A stretch of 9,801 nucleotides of DNA from CAYUVF01 sp964448045 (GTDB taxonomy: Bacteria > Bacteroidota > Rhodothermia > Rhodothermales > Salinibacteraceae): NCBI GenBank assembly GCA_964448045.1, contig CAYUVF010000087.1:1-9801 (forward strand), written 5' to 3'. The translations under genes were made by a program, and so were the position numbers. Shown here piece by piece: positions 1 to 6,276 of this stretch; the stretch's first letter is position 1; each line of letters opens with the position of its first letter. The notes beneath the pieces are model-generated. The model was not told where the DNA came from. It saw only the letters and a list, made by a program, of their open reading frames with translations, and did not search any database.

Positions 1-518
1 ACCGCCCCGATGCGCGCGCAGGCCAGCATGGCATAGGCCGCCTCGGGGATCATGGGCAGGTAGATGGTGACGCGGTCGCCCTTCTCCACGCCGTGCTTTT
101 TGAGCACGTTGGCCATCCGCGAGACGCGGCTGTGCAGTTGCCGGTAGGTGATGTGCTGCGCGCCCTCGCTGGGCTCGTCGGGCTCGAAGATGAACGCCGT
201 CTGATCGGCCCGGCTGTCGAGGTGGCGGTCGATGCAGTTGTAGCACGCATTTGTGACGCCGCCCTCGTACCAGCGGATGTGCACATCGCCCAGCGCATAC
301 GACACGTCTTTGACCGTATCGTACGGCTCGAACCAGTCGATGCGATCGGCCTGCTCGTCCCAGAAGGCCTCCGGGTTGTTCACCGAGCGCCGGTACAGGG
401 CCTCATACTCCTCCATCGACCCGATGAACGCCTTCTCCTGATACGCATCCGAAGGTTCATACACCTCCGCGACACCCGAATAGGCAGCAGTGACTTGGGC
501 TCCGCTCTTGTCAGCCAT
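1..518 (-). CDS. acs: Acetyl-CoA synthetase (AMP-forming), N-terminal part
   Basis: Acs activates acetate with ATP to acetyl-AMP and then forms acetyl-CoA in the cytoplasm; it is the high-affinity route for acetate use. Only the first 172 codons plus two bases are present, and the frame is open to the left edge. The start is ATG at 516-518 (MADKSGAQVTAAYSG). Residues about 35-95 match the acetyl-CoA synthetase N-terminal domain: a SMEEYEALYRRSVNNPEAFW stretch, then WFEPYD, then VRWYEGG-like IRWYEGG followed by NACYNCIDRHL. From about residue 105 the AMP-binding domain begins (TAFIFEPDEP, ITYRQLHSRVSRMANVLKKH, KGDRVTIYLPMIPEAAYAML). The catalytic and P-loop-like motifs lie outside the window. 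No clear Shine-Dalgarno site precedes the ATG. A 235-base gap with its own promoter-like sequences separates it from the upstream sensor operon, so it may be transcribed separately. The Acs identity is very secure; propionyl-CoA synthetase is a less likely alternative. Confidence 0.96.
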   Translation of the reverse strand, partial: MADKSGAQVTAAYSGVAEVYEPSDAYQEKAFIGSMEEYEALYRRSVNNPEAFWDEQADRIDWFEPYDTVKDVSYALGDVHIRWYEGGVTNACYNCIDRHLDSRADQTAFIFEPDEPSEGAQHITYRQLHSRVSRMANVLKKHGVEKGDRVTIYLPMIPEAAYAMLACARIGA

Positions 519-570
519 GGCAGTTTGCGATTAATGAGTGGATCGAGATTGCGAGTGCGCCGAACCTATT

Positions 571-588
571 CATTACTATCGAGTAATG
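571..588. promoter_or_regulatory. Perfect inverted repeat in the acs leader
   Basis: CATTACT-ATCG-AGTAATG: two perfect 7-base arms around a 4-base centre, 53 bases upstream of the acs ATG. It is AT-rich in a GC-rich setting. Read as DNA it could be an operator; read as RNA it would form a short hairpin with a CGAU loop in the acs leader. The protein that would bind is unknown. The ArsR-family protein encoded upstream is one candidate, which is inference only. Confidence 0.4.
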
Positions 589-628
589 TCTTCGTATGAA
601 AGCCCTTCCAGACCGGGCCAAACATCCG

Positions 629-656
629 ATATCCCGCATGCAATCATGAAGGATAT
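629..656. repeat. Spaced inverted repeat in the acs upstream region
   Basis: ATATCC at 629-634 and GGATAT at 651-656 form 6-base arms separated by 16 bases, with a GCATGC palindrome (636-641) between them. The right arm overlaps one candidate -10 box of the acs promoter. The arrangement would suit a dimeric regulator, but arms this short can arise by chance. Confidence 0.2.
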
Positions 657-701
657 ACTGAATGGTAATAAAAGTGTAAACAATATTCTTGATGCTTTCA
701 A
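652..701 (-). promoter_or_regulatory. Candidate acs promoter (two overlapping sigma70-like solutions)
   Basis: Two hexamer pairs with 17-base spacers can be read on the minus strand. TTGAAA (696-701) pairs with TACACT (673-678), and TTTACA (675-680) pairs with TATATC (652-657). The stretch is locally AT-rich, unlike its surroundings. The downstream pair would give a leader of roughly 125 bases before acs, and the upstream pair roughly 150. I cannot choose between them. If the organism is a Bacteroidota relative, its main sigma factor may prefer other hexamers. Confidence 0.4.
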
Positions 702-753
702 GTCGGTGTGCTGAGCCGGAGCCGATTTTTTTCGGCGGCCCGATATTTTCGTG

Positions 754-1803
754 CTACTCGACCGTGGGCAGCATCACCCGCACGCCCGACCATTCCTCAT
801 CTGTTCGCGCCCAGATTTCGCCGTCGTGGTGCTCGATGATCTCGCGCAAGGTCATCGTGATGATGGTATCGCCCAGCGGCAGCGTCTCGGCCTGCCACTG
901 GCGCAGCCGCTCGGGCGTGACGGTGGGGCCGCGCGCGCCCAGATCGAGTACGGCAAACTGGCGGATGGACCGAAGGCGGAGCGTCAACCGGGCCGACTGA
1001 GTTGCGTTGACGATGCGCCTGGCCAAAAATGCAATCGCTTGCCGCAACATGTACGGATCGATGCGGAGGCGGAGCGTCGGCTCGGGCTGGTTCTCCCCCG
1101 CGGTCGCTGCGTCTACATCCGCCTCCAGCGTATCGGCCAACTCGCGGCGCATGAGGGCCAGCAGGTCGTGGCTCGTCATCTCGTCGAGCGGCCAGGTCGA
1201 GCGGTACAGGCGAGCGTAGGCCTCTAACGTGTCGTCGAGATGCTCGCTCAAGGCGACCGACTGATCGCGGATAATCTTCTTGAACTGCTGCGCAACATCG
1301 CCTTCCATCGACGGGTACTGGAGCATCGTTTCGATCGCGGCGCGCACACTGGCCAGTGGGTCGCGCATCCCCTCGGAGAGCGTCTGCAGCACCTGCTGGC
1401 GCTTGACCTCGACCTCGTTCCACCGCCGGACGGGACGGCACTGCACGAGATAGCGGTCTCCGGTGCCGTCGGGCACGGGCCGCACCGTGATGCGCATCAG
1501 CTGATCGGCGCGGGCGGCCGTGACGAACTCAACCGCGGGCCGATCCGTCCCACTCGCTCGCTGTTCCTCGACCGCTTCGAAGACCTCGGCCAGCAGCTCC
1601 TCATCCACTACGTCAAGCACCGAGTCGACCGGTGCGGAGCCATCCGACCGGCCGGTCCCACCGGCGTTTCCGACCGTGCGCCAGATCTGCGCCGCTTTGG
1701 CGTCGTGGTGCAGGACCGTGCCCGATGCATCGCAGATGAGCACGCCGCCATCCAGCGCTGCCATCAGGGTTCGTACAATCGCGTCGGAGGAATCGGAGGC
1801 CAC
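754..1803 (-). CDS. PAS-like protein with degenerate histidine-kinase core (pseudokinase)
   Basis: Using the GTG at 1801-1803 gives 349 residues. Residues about 8-125 look like a PAS-type sensor (AALDGGVLICDASGTVLHHD, later QLMRITVRPVPDG). Residues 142-154 (LSEGMRDPLASVR) align with the H-box of histidine kinases (SHELRTPLxSxR), but E144 stands where the phosphorylated histidine should be. The ATP-binding half is also eroded. The N-box region reads LRQAIAFLARRIVNA, the D-N-G-P-G box is DLGARGP, and no G-x-G-L-G motif is present; only EIIEHHDGEIW and the final VRVMLP recall the fold. It should lack kinase activity and may bind the receiver encoded just upstream or act as a scaffold; that role is inference. 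The start is uncertain: TTG at 1834-1836 and ATG at 1924-1926 are in frame, and the ATG would overlap the regulator gene by 74 bases. A coupled ATG at 1851-1853 lies in a different frame (see findings). Confidence 0.75.
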   Translation of the reverse strand: MASDSSDAIVRTLMAALDGGVLICDASGTVLHHDAKAAQIWRTVGNAGGTGRSDGSAPVDSVLDVVDEELLAEVFEAVEEQRASGTDRPAVEFVTAARADQLMRITVRPVPDGTGDRYLVQCRPVRRWNEVEVKRQQVLQTLSEGMRDPLASVRAAIETMLQYPSMEGDVAQQFKKIIRDQSVALSEHLDDTLEAYARLYRSTWPLDEMTSHDLLALMRRELADTLEADVDAATAGENQPEPTLRLRIDPYMLRQAIAFLARRIVNATQSARLTLRLRSIRQFAVLDLGARGPTVTPERLRQWQAETLPLGDTIITMTLREIIEHHDGEIWARTDEEWSGVRVMLPTVE

Positions 1804-1852
1804 CGGGACACACGCGCGTCGATGATGAAAAACCAATCGGGAGCCGGCGCCA

Positions 1853-2224
1853 TCACGCCACCGGAAGGTGCTTCTGCACCGTACTGACCACCTCTTCGAT
1901 GGCAAAGGGTTTCGTGATGTAGTCATCGGCGCCCAGCGCGAGACCTTTCTCCATGTCGACCTCGCGGTTCTTGACGGTCAGCATCACCACTTTGATGGCG
2001 TCCCATTCCGTGCGCTGCCGGATGGCCTCACATAGCTCGAAGCCGTTGCGCGAGGGCAACATCACATCAAGCAGCACCACATCCGGCGGACTCATCTCGA
2101 TGGCCGGGATGACCTCGGCGCCGTCGGTGATGACCTCCACCTCAATGCCCTGCTGCTGCATCAAAAAGGTTAGCGGTGTGACAATGCTCGGCTCGTCTTC
2201 GACGATCATTACCGTATGTGTCAT
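1853..2224 (-). CDS. Single-domain response regulator (receiver only, CheY-like)
   Basis: The protein has 123 residues and is one complete receiver domain with all the usual active-site residues: E9 and D10 (VEDE) for metal binding, D53 (LLDVMLP) as phosphorylation site, T83 (VVMLT) and K105 (ITKPF). It ends directly after the last receiver helix (EEVVSTVQKHLPVA), so it has no DNA-binding or enzymatic output domain. The ATG overlaps the stop codon of the upstream symporter-kinase in an ATGA arrangement. This predicts translational coupling and makes that kinase the likely phosphate donor. In characterised CrbS/CrbR systems the regulator carries a LuxR-type DNA-binding domain. Its absence here means the output must pass through another protein, perhaps the pseudokinase encoded next. 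The domain call is secure; the partner assignment is inference. Confidence 0.96.
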   Translation of the reverse strand: MTHTVMIVEDEPSIVTPLTFLMQQQGIEVEVITDGAEVIPAIEMSPPDVVLLDVMLPSRNGFELCEAIRQRTEWDAIKVVMLTVKNREVDMEKGLALGADDYITKPFAIEEVVSTVQKHLPVA

Positions 2225-5010
2225 GACAGTCCCCGGTCGGTGTTGGAAGGTTCAATGGATTCGGATGGGGTGGCGGATGGGGTGGCGGATGCTTCTGCGG
2301 ATGGCCGGGGTAGCACGACAGTGAAGGTGGCTCCGGCGCCCGGCTCGCTGTCGATCTCGATGCGCCCGCCGTGCTCACGGGTGATGCGCTGGACGATGTG
2401 CAGCCCCAACCCGCTGCCCATGTGCGGGCTCGACTGCTGCCGGATGCGCCGAAATCGCTGGAAGATCACGTCCTGGTCCTCCGGATCGATTCCCGGACCG
2501 TTGTCTTGCACCGCGATGCGCACGGCCGTTTCCGTCCGCATCAGGTGGAGGCGGATCTGCCCGTTGCGGTCGTCGCAGAACTTGGCCGCATTCGAGAGCA
2601 GATTGAGCACCACCTGCATCAGCCGGTCGCGGTCGCCCCGCACCAGACAATGCTGATCGAGTCCATCCAGCTCGAAGCGGACGTCATCGTTTTCGATCTG
2701 CTGGCGCATCGCGGCGGCGGCATCGGCGAGCACATCCTCGATAGCTACGGGCTCGGTCGCCGTGCTGAGGGGCTGCGCCTCTAACCGCTGTAGATCGAGC
2801 ACCTGCTCGACGAGACGGCTCAGGCGCTCACTCTCGGCAATCACGGTCGTCAAGAACGAATCGCGCCGGTCGGCGTCCAGTCCCGGATTGGCCTGCAGAA
2901 TCTCGGAGATGGCGCGGATGGAGGTCAGCGGCGTCCGCAGCTCGTGAGTGACGGTGGAGATGAAATCATCCTTCATGCGGTCGAGCTCTTTCAACTGCTT
3001 GTTGGTAGCGCGAAGCTCGCGCGTAGCCCGCTGCAACTCGGCCTTTTTGTGCTCCAGCTCGCGGCTGTAGGCCATTACCTGCTGGGCCTCATCGAGGATG
3101 CCCATCACCTCCCCGATCTGCAACGGCTTCTCCTGCACCACCGAGCTGATAACCGCCCGCGATGAGGCCGCCCCGATGGCGCCTGCGAGCACGCGCTCCG
3201 CATAGCTGACGAGCTGCTCGTCGGCGGTGGCACCCGCGTCGAGCGTGACGTCGTGCTTGCGAGCGTACCCCTCGAAGGCTCGCTCGGTGCGCCGCCAGCC
3301 GAGGAAGCGCTGGAGCAGGTGCTTCAACTCGGCCACCGGGGCGGTGCCCTGCCAGAGCGGCCCTCCGGCGCGCTCGGCGTACTGGAAGACATCGACGAAA
3401 GCGAGGGCCTGGCTGCGTTCGACGGCGCTCTGCCGCGTGAAGAGCGAGACGCCCACATAGAGCCCTGTGTTGGCCAGCAGGCTCCAAAAGAGCGCATGCG
3501 GAATTAACCCGAGCTCGGACACCCCCAGGAGCGATAGGGGTCGTAACCAGCTGATTCCCCACGGCCCCCCTTCCACAATCGATGGGGCGATCCATCCGGC
3601 CTCCACGAGGGTCGGCAGCGGTAGTGTGTACATCCAAATGACAAAGCCGGCGAGGAGCCCGCTGAGGGCACCAGCCCAGGTGCCGCGCCGCCAGAACATA
3701 CCGCCCAGCATCGCCGGCGCAAACTGGGCCACCGCCGCGAACGAAATCAGTCCGATGGAGACGAGCGGATATTGCTCACCGATGAGGTGCAGGTACCCGT
3801 AGCCGAGGAGCAGCACCCCCACGATGCTAACCCGGCGGATGCCCAGCAGCAGGCCTGTCACGCGTTTCCGGCGCGCCTGCTGGAACGCCGCGCTGCGCAG
3901 CAAGACCGGCATGATGAGATCGTTGCTGATCATGGTGCTTAGCGCTGTCGCCGCGACGATGACCATGCCCGTCGCCGCCGATACGCCCCCGAGGAAGGCG
4001 ACCCCAGCGAGCGTGGCCTGCCCCTCGCTCAGCGGAAGCGTGAGCACAAACGTATCGGCGTGGGTGGCATTCGGGAAGGCAAGCAGCCCCGCCATCGCAA
4101 TCGGCAGCACGAACAGGTTGATCAGCAGCAGATACAGCGGGAAGAGCCAGATCGCCTTCTTCAGATGCGCCTCATCGACGTTCTCCACTACCGCCACCTG
4201 AAACTGACGTGGCAGAAACAGGATCGCCATCATCGAGAGGCCCGTCAGCCAGGCCCACTCGGTGTAGCTTCCGTCGCCCCCCTCCATCGTAAACAGCGCG
4301 CGGATCTGAGCATCAGCCGCGCTCGCGGTGAAGAGATCGCCAAACCCGTCGTAGAGGCCGTACGTCACGAAAAGCCCCACGGCGACAAACGCGGCGAGCT
4401 TCACTACCGACTCGAACGCGATGGCGGTGACGATGCCTTCGTGACGCTCTGTCACATCGAGGTGGCGCGTGCCAAAGAGGATCGAGAAGGCGGCCAGCAG
4501 CAGCGCCGCGTAGAACGCCGTATCCGCAAAAAAGGGCCGGCGCACCGCCTCCACAGGCATCTCGGGATACTCCAGCAGTACGGTAAAGCTCGTCGAGATG
4601 GCTTTGAGCTGAAGCGCGATGTACGGAATGGTGCCCAATACGGCGATCACCGTGACGACGCCCGCCAACCGGGCGCTCTTGCCGTAACGCGACCCGATGA
4701 AGTCGGCAATCGAGGTGATGCGATGATGCTTGCTGATACGGATCATCTTGCGCAGCACGAGCCACCCCAGCGGGGCCATGAGCGTCGGTCCCAGGTAGAT
4801 CGGCAAAAAGCCCACGCCGGTGGTCGCGGCCCGGCCCACACTGCCGTAAAACGTCCACGCCGTGCAGTAGACCGCCAGCGACAGCGCGTAGATGTACGGA
4901 TTGGCAACTACGCTCTGCCCCCGCTCCGCGCGCTCATCCCCATAGTACGCCACGGCAAACAGCAGCCCGATGTACGCCGCCGACAGTACCAGGATGAGCG
5001 TGCCCTGCAT
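2221..5010 (-). CDS. Sodium/solute symporter-histidine kinase fusion (SSS-STAC-HisKA-HATPase), CrbS-like
   Basis: This 929-residue membrane sensor joins a transporter-like domain to a kinase. Residues about 1-525 form a hydrophobic SSS/SLC5 domain with many membrane segments. Typical stretches include AVYCTAWTFYGSVG (47-60), a FLPRQFQVAVVEN signature (265-277) and LSTMISNDLIMPVLLR (357-372). Residues about 555-625 fit the STAC linker (LLQRFLGW, LVSYAERVLAGAIGAASSR). A coiled coil (about 640-682) leads to the HisKA H-box THELRTPLTS with H689. The ATPase domain is intact: N-box LNLLSNAAKF (802-811), DNGPG (836-840), GSGLGL (865-870), then HIVQRITREHGGRIEIDSEPG split across 871-891. No PAS domain or C-terminal receiver is seen, so it is simpler than Vibrio CrbS. 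It should sense acetate or a related signal at the inner membrane and phosphorylate the receiver encoded next. ATG start, with GGAGA about 8 bases upstream. The tail after residue 902 is low-complexity. Substrate specificity cannot be read from sequence. Confidence 0.94.
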   Translation of the reverse strand: MQGTLILVLSAAYIGLLFAVAYYGDERAERGQSVVANPYIYALSLAVYCTAWTFYGSVGRAATTGVGFLPIYLGPTLMAPLGWLVLRKMIRISKHHRITSIADFIGSRYGKSARLAGVVTVIAVLGTIPYIALQLKAISTSFTVLLEYPEMPVEAVRRPFFADTAFYAALLLAAFSILFGTRHLDVTERHEGIVTAIAFESVVKLAAFVAVGLFVTYGLYDGFGDLFTASAADAQIRALFTMEGGDGSYTEWAWLTGLSMMAILFLPRQFQVAVVENVDEAHLKKAIWLFPLYLLLINLFVLPIAMAGLLAFPNATHADTFVLTLPLSEGQATLAGVAFLGGVSAATGMVIVAATALSTMISNDLIMPVLLRSAAFQQARRKRVTGLLLGIRRVSIVGVLLLGYGYLHLIGEQYPLVSIGLISFAAVAQFAPAMLGGMFWRRGTWAGALSGLLAGFVIWMYTLPLPTLVEAGWIAPSIVEGGPWGISWLRPLSLLGVSELGLIPHALFWSLLANTGLYVGVSLFTRQSAVERSQALAFVDVFQYAERAGGPLWQGTAPVAELKHLLQRFLGWRRTERAFEGYARKHDVTLDAGATADEQLVSYAERVLAGAIGAASSRAVISSVVQEKPLQIGEVMGILDEAQQVMAYSRELEHKKAELQRATRELRATNKQLKELDRMKDDFISTVTHELRTPLTSIRAISEILQANPGLDADRRDSFLTTVIAESERLSRLVEQVLDLQRLEAQPLSTATEPVAIEDVLADAAAAMRQQIENDDVRFELDGLDQHCLVRGDRDRLMQVVLNLLSNAAKFCDDRNGQIRLHLMRTETAVRIAVQDNGPGIDPEDQDVIFQRFRRIRQQSSPHMGSGLGLHIVQRITREHGGRIEIDSEPGAGATFTVVLPRPSAEASATPSATPSESIEPSNTDRGLS
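2263..2291. repeat. 12-base tandem repeat in the symporter-kinase 3' end
   Basis: GGATGGGGTGGC occurs twice in direct succession (2263-2274 and 2275-2286), followed by a partial third copy GGAT. On the minus strand it encodes the repeated A-T-P-S units of the kinase's C-terminal tail, beyond the catalytic domain. Copy number could vary between strains without harming the kinase. Confidence 0.75.
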
Positions 5011-5021
5011 GCGGGTCTCCG

Positions 5022-5228
5022 TCAGCCGTCAGAAAGGTCGGTGGGGTCGGGCATCCGCTCGACGACCGCTGCGCATCCGGCAATGATCAGCGCCCAGACG
5101 ACGAACAGGTACAGATACAGCGCCGGGATGCCCAACAGCATCTGCTCGGTATCGGCGATGGACAGCAGCGGATAGTTAAGCGCGAGGACACCGACAAAAA
5201 AGAGAAAGAGGAGCCGTTGCTTGTTCAT
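5022..5228 (-). CDS. Small two-helix membrane protein next to the symporter-kinase
   Basis: A 68-residue protein with two predicted membrane helices (about residues 6-25 and 32-56) joined by a short loop containing LNYPLLSIAD and LLGIPALYLY, ending in a charged tail (VVERMPDPTDLSDG). The layout resembles the small DUF3311/DUF4212-like hypothetical proteins often encoded directly before SSS-family transporters; which family it belongs to I cannot settle by eye. Only 11 bases separate its stop from the symporter-kinase start, so the two are almost certainly co-expressed. A role as accessory subunit or stabiliser of the SSS domain is inference. The ATG at 5226-5228 is the natural start; no strong Shine-Dalgarno site precedes it. 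Confidence 0.87.
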   Translation of the reverse strand: MNKQRLLFLFFVGVLALNYPLLSIADTEQMLLGIPALYLYLFVVWALIIAGCAAVVERMPDPTDLSDG

Positions 5229-5282
5229 CGCGGCTCGGGGCGTGATGACGGAGGCAGCGGAGCAGGGCGACGCGACGAGGCG

Positions 5283-5603
5283 CTACCCGTCTTCGCTGTC
5301 GAGTTGATTGGTGACGAGCACGCAGATGCCCGGAATGCTCGGATCCGCCAGCGAATAGTAGGCATTGACGCCCTCTTTGCGCCGCTCTACGAGCCCTTCG
5401 CGCATCATAACCCCGAGGTGCTTGCTCACGTTCGCCTGCCGCTGGCCCGAGGCATCCACCAGCGCCTGCACGCTCATCTCCCCATGCACCCGAAGCAAAT
5501 TCATCAGTTGCAGCCGCACCGGGTCTCCCATTACCTTGAGGCGCCGTGCCGTCCGCTCGATGAGCGCATCGGGTACGAGCGGCGGATTTTTTGGCTCAGC
5601 CAT
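5283..5603 (-). CDS. ArsR/SmtB-family winged-helix transcriptional regulator
   Basis: The 106-residue protein has the compact ArsR fold. An N-terminal helix (ALIERTARRLKVMGDPVRLQLMNLL, split at about 13-37) precedes a helix-turn-helix of about residues 43-72 (MSVQALVDASG, then QRQANVSKHLGVMMREGLV). A basic wing follows (ERRKEGVNAYYSLADP, about 73-88). The ELCVCDL-type metal-binding cysteines of classical ArsR/SmtB proteins are missing; C94 is the only cysteine. It is therefore unlikely to sense metal through the usual site. As first gene after a strong promoter it probably controls its own operon, which encodes the symporter-kinase, and perhaps acs. Family membership is secure; its ligand and targets are unknown. 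A 54-base gap with no gene separates it from the small membrane protein. Confidence 0.93.
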   Translation of the reverse strand: MAEPKNPPLVPDALIERTARRLKVMGDPVRLQLMNLLRVHGEMSVQALVDASGQRQANVSKHLGVMMREGLVERRKEGVNAYYSLADPSIPGICVLVTNQLDSEDG

Positions 5604-5642
5604 GAACGCACGAGGACTGATGAAGCAGGACTGCGAGACGGG

Positions 5643-5660
5643 TGACCGGCACGGCCGTCA
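5643..5660. promoter_or_regulatory. Imperfect dyad at the predicted start of the arsR transcript
   Basis: TGACCGGCACGGCCGTCA has TGAC/GTCA outer arms and matches its own reverse complement in 6 of 9 base pairs. It lies just downstream of the -10 box, over the predicted transcription start. That is a good place for an autoregulatory ArsR operator, but the symmetry is imperfect. Confidence 0.3.
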
Positions 5661-5664
5661 GTAA

Positions 5665-5693
5665 AAAATAGCCGATGGGACCGGATCTGTCAA
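5665..5693 (-). promoter_or_regulatory. Strong sigma70-like promoter for the arsR-sensor operon
   Basis: On the minus strand a perfect TTGACA (-35, 5688-5693) is followed after exactly 17 bases by TATTTT (-10, 5665-5670). Transcription would start near 5657 and leave a leader of about 54 bases before the ArsR-family gene. It sits downstream of the terminator at 5805-5840, so the operon begins as an independent unit. Confidence 0.7.
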
Positions 5694-5713
5694 CTTGCAC
5701 GAATCGTCGGGTA

Positions 5714-5742
5714 CGCTATGGATCGGGTGCGCTATGGATCGG
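5714..5742. repeat. Duplicated 13-mer upstream of the arsR promoter
   Basis: CGCTATGGATCGG occurs at 5714-5726 and again at 5730-5742, a repeat period of 16 bases. It lies just upstream of the -35 box (about 20 bases away), where an activator or repressor site could sit. It may equally be a slippage duplication. Confidence 0.5.
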
Positions 5743-5777
5743 AATGCCGGGCAGGGGCCGGCTGCTCGTCCGCCGCG

Positions 5778-5805
5778 ACGCCGTGCCAACAACGCCGTGC
5801 CAACA
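5778..5805. repeat. 14-base tandem duplication beside the terminator
   Basis: ACGCCGTGCCAACA is present twice back to back (5778-5791 and 5792-5805), directly downstream of the terminator on the minus strand. It is most simply a replication-slippage duplication. Together with the 13-mer repeat it marks this gap as fast-changing. No gene is seen between 5604 and 5919. Confidence 0.7.
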
Positions 5806-5840
5806 AAAAGGGCCGAGCGGCGTCTGCCCCTCGGCCCTTT
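5805..5840 (-). terminator. Intrinsic terminator (minus strand)
   Basis: AAAGGGCCGAG (5807-5817) and CTCGGCCCTTT (5830-5840) form a perfect 11-bp stem with a 12-base loop. On the minus strand the stem is followed by a continuing T run (CCCTTTTTG). On the plus strand only three T follow. It would end minus-strand transcription about 80 bases beyond the small ORF at 5920-6276 and shield the arsR promoter from readthrough. Confidence 0.75.
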
Positions 5841-5919
5841 GTACTGCACCATGGATGTCGCGGATGTCGCAGGCGGCATGGGCTGCTGCCCAACGTTTAA
5901 CCGGTCCTTGTCGCGCTCC

Positions 5920-6276
5920 TCAGTTGAGATACATCGTCCAGTGTCGCTTTTGGATTGCGCCCTGCATCTGCGCGGCGGAAGGCCCGCGTGTGATCCGGGG
6001 GCTCCCCCGATCAGCCGAAATGGGCGCCGGCGACATGGCGTTGTGGCGAGCGTGCACCTCAGCCACCACCGGCGACGTGAACGGCCGCTGATGCCGGACC
6101 GGCGCAAACACCGGCGCGGGCCGGCGCGGCCCTCCGCTCCTCCCCGATTGCGCCGACGATGCCGAGCACGAACGGGCATCGCGGAGGCGCGTCTGGACGT
6201 ACAACCCAATCAAAACCAGCGCAGGCAGAAGCCACAAGAAAAACAGGACGGAGAGCACAACGGAGTAAGCCGACAT
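5920..6276 (-). CDS. Possible small membrane-anchored protein (doubtful)
   Basis: This ORF of 118 residues starts with a convincing single membrane helix (residues about 3-26, with FFLWLLPALVLIGLYV) followed by a basic stop-transfer segment (TRLRDAR). The rest, from about residue 33, is rich in S, R, P and A, shows no domain I recognise, and reads like non-coding GC-rich sequence. The intrinsic terminator about 80 bases past the stop codon and the AT-rich stretch before the start argue that the region is transcribed on this strand. The gene may be real with an unstructured tail, or a remnant whose C-terminal part is degraded. No Shine-Dalgarno site is clear. No function is proposed. Confidence 0.4.
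   Translation of the reverse strand: MSAYSVVLSVLFFLWLLPALVLIGLYVQTRLRDARSCSASSAQSGRSGGPRRPAPVFAPVRHQRPFTSPVVAEVHARHNAMSPAPISADRGSPRITRGPSAAQMQGAIQKRHWTMYLN

Noticed and set aside
721..736. GCCGA-TTTTTT-TCGGC hairpin after the pseudokinase gene as a terminator
   Set aside because: The stem has only five pairs, the T or A run forms the loop rather than the tail, and no U tract follows on either strand.
754..1926. Full 390-codon version of the pseudokinase gene
   Set aside because: Its first 41 residues overlap the regulator by 74 bases and read as the out-of-frame shadow of the receiver's end (R- and S-rich), so a later start is more likely.
2221..5010. Annotation as a simple sodium/proline symporter (putP)
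   Set aside because: The C-terminal 300 residues form a complete histidine kinase with H, N, D and G boxes, so the transporter-like part serves a sensor.
4060..5175. A 371-codon plus-strand ORF opposite the symporter-kinase
   Set aside because: It is the antisense shadow of a gene with clear domains; its translation is rich in R, H, Q and E with no motif, as usual for the reverse of GC-rich coding sequence.
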